Under the pieces are notes generated by a model. The model was not told the DNA's origin, ran no database searches, and worked only from the letters and a program-made list of their open reading frames with translations. A DNA stretch of 31,131 nucleotides from an uncultured Lactobacillus sp. GTDB lineage: Bacteria > Bacillota > Bacilli > Lactobacillales > Lactobacillaceae. Both the position numbers and the translations under genes were made by a program. The stretch spans positions 1 through 31,131 of the forward strand of contig CAMLRO010000011.1 in assembly GCA_946482425.1 (NCBI GenBank). Reading direction: 5' to 3'. Below, in pieces: positions 24,082 to 29,589 of the stretch. Each line of letters begins with the position of its first letter. Position 1 is the stretch's first letter.

Positions 24082-24314
24082 ATTTTATCCGTAAAAGTAA
24101 AAAATATAAAATATATTGCAAGACTAATTAAAAACATCAGAAGATTTCTGCCACTAGACCAAAATGGCCAACAGTTTGGGAAAAACTTTTCAATCAAAAT
24201 GCTGCTTATCATTATGGAGAAAAAGTATGCAAAAAACTGATAGAGTTTAAAGTGTTTGGGCTTACTTCTAGATCTTTTTTGACTTACCGTTAATTTTTGT
24301 TTATTTGTTTCCAT
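24048..24314 (-). CDS. Small hypothetical membrane protein
   Basis: 88 residues: a basic N terminus (KQKLTVSQKRSRSKPKHFK) followed by two membrane segments (about residues 24-44 and 56-78) and a polar end. I do not recognise a family. Upstream is only a weak GAGTG site five bases before the ATG. Its 3' end lies in the right copy of a 60-bp tandem duplication, so the stop may have been shaped by that event. It stands in an AT-rich region with pseudogenes, which suggests accessory DNA. Could be a true small gene or a remnant. Confidence 0.5.
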   Translation of the reverse strand: METNKQKLTVSQKRSRSKPKHFKLYQFFAYFFSIMISSILIEKFFPNCWPFWSSGRNLLMFLISLAIYFIFFTFTDKILDYFCSKNNN

Positions 24315-24806
24315 AATAACACTCTATTTTTTAAAAGATAAAAGTTGCAATTAGCCTTAAAGCTAAATTAGCCACTCCTGAACTTGCTAGTTTTGAATTT
24401 TAAATTAATCATCCCTTTGCTGTTAAATTTTTAGTACCGGTACATTTTTAAATTATATGAAAATTTTAATCGTAGGCAAGTGATTAATTTCATACAAATA
24501 TCATTAACTCTGTGACAATTATATCAATATTTTATATACATTTAAAAAATTGTATATTATAAGTATTGCTAATGCTGCTACTACATCAAGCTAATATCCA
24601 ATTTAAAGCAAATAATTAAAACACTTTTATAATGAAAACTGTTACTAAATTAACTAATATCATTCAACTAATTATTTCAGTAGATACTGGTAAAAGTTTG
24701 GTTTATAAATGCAGTTTTTAGTTGATAATTTAGCCATAAAAATATCCCCGAATTTAGGTTAAATTTGGGGATCATATCACTTTTATGCTTATTTAAAAGG
24801 CTATAA
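24315..24806. other. Very AT-rich gap
   Basis: No gene is supported. One inverted repeat, ATATACA with TGTATAT, lies near 24535-24558. A hairpin at 24745-24774 (CCCCGAATTT with AAATTTGGGG), followed on the minus strand by ATTTTT, is the likely terminator of the fic remnant. Confidence 0.5.
24738..24775 (-). terminator. Terminator (-) of the fic remnant
   Basis: Read on the minus strand: GATCCCC and AAATTT pair across a 5-base loop with AAATTCGGGGATATTTTT. An inverted near-copy of this element lies at about 23660-23697. Confidence 0.65.
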
Positions 24807-25410
24807 TCATTCATTTTGATTGAGGTCTTTAGACGTTTTCATCTGTTTAGTTAGAAGTTTGAACGCAGCGTCACGACTAGGTAAATTTTGAATTTTTATT
24901 AAACTAGAAATTTGTTTTACATCGGCATTTTCCTGGGCAGCATTCATTTCTTCATTCTTGCGTGGATAATCAATTACTTGCCCATGATTAGCTGCATAAG
25001 CAAGTAAAAATACCTTGCAACTTCGACAATTCCCTTCTCTAAATGGGTGCATAAAATTTATTTCATCCAGTAATTTAGCATAGTCTGTTGCTGCTAAGCC
25101 TGCTTGTTTGGGTTGTCCATGAATAATATCGTTGATATTTTCTCTGCGTAACCGAAGCGTGAATGATCAAAAAATTCATAGCCATTTTTTTGAAAATTAC
25201 CCGGACGATATTTACCTGCCCAATCATAATTTTGTGTATTTTTTTAAGTCGCGAATATCAGAAATTTTTAGGTTTATAACTCAAAAAAACAAAAGCCCTT
25301 CTTGAAGACTGGAGGTATTCTAAATCTTCTAGCTTTTGTTGATTTTTGATATTTTGCTTATTTTTCATTACACCATTGTCATATAGTGTATCTTTAATCC
25401 AGTCACTCAT
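24807..25410 (-). pseudogene. Fic family protein, frameshifted
   Basis: Fic enzymes usually transfer AMP to target proteins. The start MSDWIKDTLYDNGVMKNKQN is followed by KISDIRDLKKIHKI, then in other frames YDWAGKYRPGNFQKNGYEFF, DHSRFGYAEK, DIIHGQPKQAGLAATDYAKL, and finally MHPFREGN with the C-terminal part. Reading these pieces needs at least three frame changes (near 25260, 25225 and 25150), so the gene is broken. The active-site motif is also changed: HPFREGNCR instead of HPFxxGNGR. The start overlaps the stop of the upstream HTH gene by eight bases, so the pair was a co-translated module, probably toxin and antitoxin. Some frame changes could be sequencing errors in A-runs. Confidence 0.8.
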
Positions 25411-25825
25411 CGCTGCCCTCCCAAATTTCCATAATTTCTTTAACTTCCTCTGGGTCTGGATTAAGAACTCCATCTAATACGCTCTCAACATCTTTTTTAG
25501 TTGGGTTCCAACCTTCTAAATGACTAGCTTCAATAACTCCTCTTAGCTCAAGATACATAGCTTTATCAGACACATAAACGCCCTGAATAGTTTGATTTTT
25601 ATCGTTAATATCAAGTTTATATTCTTTGGGTTGTAACATATTTAGTAAATCGCCTGCTCTTTCATTTAAACCAGTTGCAAAAGCATTAAGCACTCTTACC
25701 GACCAGCTTTCAAGTGGCTTAGCTGCTGCTTTTCTCAAAGTACTAGCAGAAACTGCACTTTTTTCTGCAACTTCCACAATACTAATATTTTTACTCTTTA
25801 ATAGTCTGTTAATCGTTGTCGCCAT
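25403..25825 (-). CDS. HTH protein paired with Fic (putative antitoxin/regulator)
   Basis: 140 residues. The N-terminal 50 residues (INRLLKSKNISIVEVAEKSAVSASTLRKAAAKPLESWSVRVLNAFA) form an XRE-like helix-turn-helix. The C-terminal part (YKLDINDKNQTIQGVYVSDKAMYLELRGVIEASHLEGWNP...VLNPDPEEVKEIMEIWEG) is acidic and may hold the partner-binding surface. It is directly upstream of and overlaps the fic remnant, the usual place of an antitoxin that also represses its operon. I see no clear SxxxEG inhibitory motif of the classical Fic antitoxins. The frame is intact although its partner is broken. Family not named with certainty. Confidence 0.65.
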   Translation of the reverse strand: MATTINRLLKSKNISIVEVAEKSAVSASTLRKAAAKPLESWSVRVLNAFATGLNERAGDLLNMLQPKEYKLDINDKNQTIQGVYVSDKAMYLELRGVIEASHLEGWNPTKKDVESVLDGVLNPDPEEVKEIMEIWEGSDE

Positions 25826-25914
25826 AGTGTTTTCACTTCTAAAACTCTCAGATCTATTTTATCATTAAAGGACATGATGTTTACCGAATATGGTAAAAAC
25901 TGACGTTTTTTGAA

Positions 25915-26269
25915 TTAAAGTCCTAAACTTTCATCTGACTTTTCCGTATTTTGTTTTGCAATCATGCTAGCAAATTTTGGTTGACGATTTACTGGAGCAG
26001 AAACACTAAGGTTCTTTTCTACTTTAAAACCTATTTTCTCAGCAGATTCTTCCAGTTTCTGGTCTAGTTTTTTATGGTTACTGAGTTTAATTATATTAAA
26101 ATCTATGTGGCGATTGACTATAATTCAGGATTGCGTATGATTTTTAAAATTGCATCTGCATTGCTTTTGCGTGAACTTTAAACGCCAATATAACGTTCAT
26201 TATGAGTAGTAATAGAATATTTGATTTCATTACGATCATTGAGCCGAGGGTAAACATAAAGTAGTATAA
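25915..26269 (-). pseudogene. Decayed gene of unknown function
   Basis: The minus strand reads as protein-like in pieces: PRLNDRNEIKYSITTHNERYIGV, TAA stop (26180-26178), SSRKSNADAILKIIRNPEL, TAG stop (26120-26118), then after a frame change IDFNIIKLSNHKKLDQKLEE...AEKIGFKVEKNLSV and an ending MIAKQNTEKSDESLGL with its stop at 25917-25915. Two stops and one frameshift mark it as dead. I do not recognise the family. It lies just upstream of the HTH-fic pair, in the same orientation. Confidence 0.55.
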
Positions 26270-26324
26270 TGCAAGCCGTATCCAATCTTGCTGAAGTTGC
26301 TAGCGAAAATATTGGCTACGAAAG

Positions 26325-26363
26325 AAAAAGTGCAATAATTGCACTAAAAGTACATTATTGCAC
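26325..26363 (-). terminator. Intrinsic terminator of the DUF805 gene
   Basis: Minus strand: GTGCAATAAT and ATTATTGCAC form a perfect 10-bp stem (26354-26363 with 26330-26339), followed by TTTTT. Confidence 0.85.
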
Positions 26364-26392
26364 GTGATTTATATTAGAAAAGGAATTACATT

Positions 26393-26758
26393 TTAATCGT
26401 AATTATTTGCCCTGGATGGTAACAGCATTAAAATGACAAACCAAATGTCGCCAATGATTGGGATTATCATAATTAGAATCCACCAAGCAGAGTGATTGCT
26501 ATCATGTAAACGGCGAAAACGCAGAGATAGCATTGCAATCCAGACAACGAAGGAAATAATGAGAGAACTAGTCTTAATACTCCAGTCGCCCCAAGTATAA
26601 ATATCATTGATTGAATGCCCTAAAAGGCTCTCAACTAAATGTATTAAGATAAAAGCCAGAACCCAATTAATAATTACCGGCCACCAGTATTCTGAACGAC
26701 TAGCAGTACCAGAAAAATTAAAGATATTCTGCCAGAATTTTTTGTATGATTTAAACAT
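26393..26758 (-). CDS. DUF805 family membrane protein
   Basis: 121 residues. The start MFKSYKKFWQNIFNFSGTASRSEYWWPVI carries the F-x-G-x-x-S-R-x-E-(Y/F)-W block that defines DUF805. Three to four membrane segments follow, with LRFRRLHDSNHSAWWILIMIIPIIGDIW, the second family hallmark. Function unknown. I chose ATG 26758 over an in-frame start 45 bases upstream because AGGAGG stands nine bases before it and the family begins here. A promoter lies just upstream on the minus strand. It is divergent from the SDR gene. Confidence 0.85.
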   Translation of the reverse strand: MFKSYKKFWQNIFNFSGTASRSEYWWPVIINWVLAFILIHLVESLLGHSINDIYTWGDWSIKTSSLIISFVVWIAMLSLRFRRLHDSNHSAWWILIMIIPIIGDIWFVILMLLPSRANNYD

Positions 26759-26791
26759 TAAGTATTTCCTCCTATTACACCTAATAAATTC

Positions 26792-26820
26792 ATAATATAG
26801 CATAGCATTTAATTGGGCAA
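26792..26820 (-). promoter_or_regulatory. Promoter of the DUF805 gene
   Basis: On the minus strand -35 TTGCCC (26820-26815), 17-base spacer, -10 TATTAT (26797-26792). Confidence 0.55.
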
Positions 26821-26917
26821 AGATAATGACTTTTTGTTAATTAATAAGCAATATTTTTGTTTTATTATTATAAAAGCGGTATCTTGAACTTGAATTTATT
26901 GAAGGGAGAAAGTAGAA

Positions 26918-27805
26918 ATGGACAATAATTTATCAGACCCGTTAAAACGTTATCATCATGATGATTTTCCTAAGCAATCGCAGGAATATCCAGGCGTGCA
27001 AAGTAAAATGGATCCTGCGCCTAGTGGCGACATGGCTGACTATGAAGGACACGGCTTGTTAAAAGATCGCCATGCACTTATTACTGGTGGTGATTCTGGT
27101 ATTGGTCGTGCTGTCGCAATTGGCTTTGCCAAAGAAGGAGCCGATGTAGCCATTCAATATTTACCGGAAGAAGAATCCGATGCTAAAGATACAGCTGAAC
27201 TCATTAAAAAGGCTGGACGTAAGGCAGTTTTGCTGCCAGCTGATTTCCGTAAACGCGGCGAAGCAGAAAAAGTTGTTGAAAAAGCTGTCAAAGAATTTGG
27301 CAGCTTAGAATTATTGGTCATGAACGCAGCTATCCAACAAAATGCTGATGGTTTAGAGAATTTGTCAATGGATCAAGTTCACGATACCTTTGAAGTTAAC
27401 ATCATCTCCATGTTTGAAATGGCTAAAGCGGCTGTGCCGCATATGAAACCAGGTAGTGTAATTTTGACCTCGACTTCTTTAGAAGGATTTAGTCCATCAC
27501 CAATATTGCTTGATTATGCCGCAACTAAAGCGGCAATCGTCAGCTTCTCTATTAATTTGGCTCAAAGCCTTGCTCCAAAGGGTATTAGGGTTAATAGTGT
27601 TGCCCCTGGCCCAGTTTGGACACCTTTACAAGTTTGCGGCGGTCAGCCAACTGAGGCTCTTTCCACTTTCGGTCAAGAAGTACTTTTGAAACGTGCAGGA
27701 CAACCAGATGAAATAGCTCATGTTTATATTTTCTTAGCTTCAAACTTGGCAAGTTATGTCACAGGTCAAGTCTATGGTGCTACAGGTGGACCAGCTATTA
27801 ATTAA
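26918..27805 (+). CDS. SDR family oxidoreductase (YhdF/YdaD-like)
   Basis: 295 residues, classical short-chain dehydrogenase with an N-terminal extension of about 45 residues (LKRYHHDDFPKQSQEYPG...) as in the general-stress YhdF/YdaD group of Bacillus. The NAD(P)-binding motif is TGGDSGIGR (about residues 56-64), NAA follows in LELLVMNAAIQ, the catalytic serine is in ILTSTSLEG, and the catalytic YAATK lies in LLDYAATKAAIV. AAGGGAG is about nine bases before the ATG. It is a single gene ended by a strong terminator. Substrate unknown; a stress role is inferred from relatives only. Confidence 0.9.
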   Translation: MDNNLSDPLKRYHHDDFPKQSQEYPGVQSKMDPAPSGDMADYEGHGLLKDRHALITGGDSGIGRAVAIGFAKEGADVAIQYLPEEESDAKDTAELIKKAGRKAVLLPADFRKRGEAEKVVEKAVKEFGSLELLVMNAAIQQNADGLENLSMDQVHDTFEVNIISMFEMAKAAVPHMKPGSVILTSTSLEGFSPSPILLDYAATKAAIVSFSINLAQSLAPKGIRVNSVAPGPVWTPLQVCGGQPTEALSTFGQEVLLKRAGQPDEIAHVYIFLASNLASYVTGQVYGATGGPAIN

Positions 27806-27828
27806 AGGGTAACAAATAAAATTTAGTT

Positions 27829-27868
27829 TCCGTTTTTACTTAGTGTAATAAGTAAAAACGGATTTTTT
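27829..27868 (+). terminator. Intrinsic terminator of the SDR gene
   Basis: Perfect 13-bp stem, TCCGTTTTTACTT with its complement (27850-27862), 8-base loop, then TTTTTT. Confidence 0.92.
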
Positions 27869-27952
27869 GTTGTAAATTTGCTTTTTGAATGGGGTTTCAG
27901 TATATTAAATAATTAATTAGTCTTTAATATTTAAAAGAATAGAGGTGAAGAA

Positions 27953-28438
27953 ATGAATAAAAGTATTTTTCAAAAAATAGCAATGCTGTCGCAAAAAAAT
28001 GCCCTGATTATTGCAGATGAATGGCATTATGACGGCCAATACGCTTTTTATGATATGAAAAATGATCAAGAAGATTATGATGAAATAATTTCTCCCCAAT
28101 TGCGTAAAAATAATTACTTTCAGGTTTTGGATGAAGATGATAATTTAGTCGCCTTCTTTTGTCTTGATCCAGATAAGGAGAAAAAAGAACAAGTTGAAGT
28201 TGGCTTGGGATTGGCTCCAAATTTAACTGGTCGAGGTTTAGGCAGCGAATTTATGACGGTTATCGAAAATTATGTTAAAAATAACTATGATTATCAAGTA
28301 ATTGTTTTAGCGGTAGCTGAATTCAACCTGCGTGCAATTAAAGTCTACCAAAAGGCCGGTTATGTCAACACAGGGACAGAAATGGTTCATTCAAATGGCG
28401 GCATCTATAAATTCAATATTATGTCAAAGAAAATTTGA
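27953..28438 (+). CDS. GNAT family N-acetyltransferase
   Basis: 161 residues. The acetyl-CoA-binding segment is GLGLAPNLTGRGLGSEFM (Q/R-x-x-G-x-G/A pattern), and the C-terminal block LAVAEFNLRAIKVYQKAGYVNTGTE is the usual motif B region. The N-terminal ADEWHYDGQYAFYDMKNDQEDY matches a GNAT subgroup common in Firmicutes. Substrate unknown. AGAGGTG lies five bases before the ATG. The next gene starts 42 bases after its stop, in the same direction, so it may share an operon with the cytidine deaminase and ASCH genes. Confidence 0.88.
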   Translation: MNKSIFQKIAMLSQKNALIIADEWHYDGQYAFYDMKNDQEDYDEIISPQLRKNNYFQVLDEDDNLVAFFCLDPDKEKKEQVEVGLGLAPNLTGRGLGSEFMTVIENYVKNNYDYQVIVLAVAEFNLRAIKVYQKAGYVNTGTEMVHSNGGIYKFNIMSKKI

Positions 28439-28479
28439 ACGTAAGCTATAGACAATTTATAAAAAATGAGGGGAAAAAG

Positions 28480-28872
28480 ATGGATGAAAAATGGCAAAAA
28501 ATGTATGAAGCAGCTAAGAAAGTACAAGGATTCACCGCGATTGGTCCCCATATGGAAGCTGGTGGTGTCGCTGCTGCAGTCATGACAGAGTCAGGAAATA
28601 TTTATACGGGAGTTTGTGTTGATACAGCTTGCGGATTAGGTGTTTGCGCAGAACGAAATGCTCTTTTTAATATGATTACTAATGGTGAAACAAGGATTAG
28701 CAGAGTTTTAGCACTAATGGCAGATGGTAAAAATGGTGCGCCGTGTGGAGCTTGCCGCGAATTTATTGTTCAATTAATGGAAAAAGATTATCGCTATATT
28801 GAAGTGATGCTGGATTATGAAAGTGGGAAGGTCGCTACAATGGGTGAACTGACTCCAGAATGGTGGTTATAA
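28480..28872 (+). CDS. Cytidine deaminase-like enzyme
   Basis: 130 residues. Zinc-binding and catalytic motifs are complete: CAERNAL (cysteine ligand and proton-shuttle glutamate) and PCGACREFI (two cysteine ligands), as in small tetrameric Cdd proteins and blasticidin-S-deaminase-like members. It should turn cytidine or a related nucleoside into the uridine form. It differs from housekeeping Cdd in the stretch GGVAAAVMTESGNIYTGVCVDTACGLGV and in the end ELTPEWWL, so the substrate may be unusual. I chose ATG 28480 with GAGGGG six bases upstream; an earlier in-frame start lacks one. Its stop overlaps the ATG of the ASCH gene (TAATG). Confidence 0.87.
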   Translation: MDEKWQKMYEAAKKVQGFTAIGPHMEAGGVAAAVMTESGNIYTGVCVDTACGLGVCAERNALFNMITNGETRISRVLALMADGKNGAPCGACREFIVQLMEKDYRYIEVMLDYESGKVATMGELTPEWWL

Positions 28873-29315
28873 TGGACGAGAAAGTAAAACAATTCTGGTA
28901 TAACTTTTGTCTTAAACACAATTTGGCTACTGATACTAAAGTTGATGCCTGGGCTTTTGGTTCTAGTAAAGAAGATGCAGATGAATTGGCTGAACTAGTT
29001 GACAAGGGAATCAAAACTGCAACAACTTCGGAATATGTACCTGGCTATGAAGATATTTCAAATATTGGCGATTGGAACATAATTCTTGATGGTCAGGGTG
29101 AACCTGTCTGTGTTGTTCAAGATAAAGTTGTAGAAATTATCCCTTATAATCAAATTTCTGCAGAACATGCTTATCATGAAGGTGAAGGTGACCGTAGCTA
29201 CCAGTACTGGCGCAAAATTCATGATCAATTCTTTGAAGAAGAATTTAAAGCCAATGGTCAAAAATTTTATCCGCAGGCACCAATGGTATGTGAGATTTTT
29301 GAAAAAGTTGAGTAA
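28872..29315 (+). CDS. ASCH domain protein (possible N4-acylcytidine amidohydrolase)
   Basis: 147 residues. Typical ASCH features: VDAWAFGSSKEDADELAELV, then KGIKTATTSEY, then GDWNIILDGQGEPVCVVQ, and ISAEHAYHEGEGDRSYQYWRKIH. The K-T-x-T pattern in KGIKTATT matches the place of the catalytic Lys/Thr pair (K-T-I-T) of E. coli YqfB, an ASCH enzyme that removes acyl groups from N4-acetylcytidine. Other ASCH proteins bind RNA. The ATG overlaps the stop of the cytidine deaminase by one base, so the two are translated together. The domain call is firm; the enzyme activity is inference. Confidence 0.85.
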   Translation: MDEKVKQFWYNFCLKHNLATDTKVDAWAFGSSKEDADELAELVDKGIKTATTSEYVPGYEDISNIGDWNIILDGQGEPVCVVQDKVVEIIPYNQISAEHAYHEGEGDRSYQYWRKIHDQFFEEEFKANGQKFYPQAPMVCEIFEKVE

Positions 29316-29323
29316 TTGGGACG

Positions 29324-29351
29324 TTGCAAAATGAAAAAAATATGATATAGT
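29324..29351 (+). promoter_or_regulatory. Promoter of the ABC-F leader
   Basis: -35 TTGCAA (29324-29329), 16-base spacer, -10 TATAGT (29346-29351); transcription would start near 29358. Confidence 0.5.
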
Positions 29352-29384
29352 TAAAATAATTTAGAGAAAGAGGTTATTGCCAAA

Positions 29385-29396
29385 ATGGAGAATTAA
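29385..29396 (+). CDS. 3-codon upstream ORF (Met-Glu-Asn)
   Basis: ATG GAG AAT TAA, with AAAGAGG (29367-29373) eleven bases upstream. The stop codon is the first part of the base of the long leader hairpin, so a ribosome held here would melt it. Very short uORFs are known in attenuators of ABC-F resistance genes in Listeria and related bacteria. Confidence 0.6.
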   Translation: MEN

Positions 29397-29520
29397 TTTC
29401 TGGTTTTATTAGTAAGCAAAAAAGTTTGATAACCAATGCTTTTATCATGCATTTTTGCCGATAATCAGAAATTAGTATTGTTCTCTATTAAGGTGGCGCT
29501 TTAATTTCACCGCTTTTTGT

Positions 29521-29565
29521 GCACTGCTAATCAAATTATGGGCAATTTGGTTATCAGTGCTTTTT
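29521..29565 (+). terminator. Regulated intrinsic terminator in the ABC-F leader
   Basis: A 17-bp stem with one mismatch and one G-T pair (29521-29537 with 29544-29560), 6-base loop ATGGGC, then TTTTT. Confidence 0.85.
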
Positions 29566-29589
29566 ATTTAGCAAAAAGCAGGTGCTAGT

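Larger units (their letters stand above)
29358..29589 (+). promoter_or_regulatory. Attenuator leader with uORF before the ABC-F gene
   Basis: The leader holds a 3-codon uORF and a long nested hairpin. Hairpin base: TAATTTCTG (29394-29402) pairs with CAGAAATTA (29466-29474). Inside are GCAAAAA/TTTTTGC and, at the tip, TGATAA/TTATCA. A strong terminator (29521-29565) stands 24 bases before the gene. TGATAACCAA in the hairpin tip (29427-29436) is fully complementary to TTGGTTATCA in the terminator's 3' arm (29547-29556), so opening the first hairpin would allow an antiterminator. A weaker GGTG/CACC hairpin followed by GCTTTTT lies at 29492-29517. Confidence 0.75.

Noticed and set aside
24632..24721. 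29-codon ORF (+) starting MKTVTKLTNIIQ
   Set aside because: No ribosome binding site, very AT-rich surroundings and no recognisable family.
23516..26392. Prophage or insertion sequence in the AT-rich region
   Set aside because: No integrase, transposase, phage structural gene or clear target-site duplication is visible; only pseudogenes and hairpin repeats are seen.
29490..29520. T-box riboswitch, because of AAGGTGGCGC before the ABC-F gene
   Set aside because: The T-box core AGGGTGGNACCGCG is not present, no specifier stem or AGTA bulge is seen, and the uORF with alternating hairpins explains the leader better.
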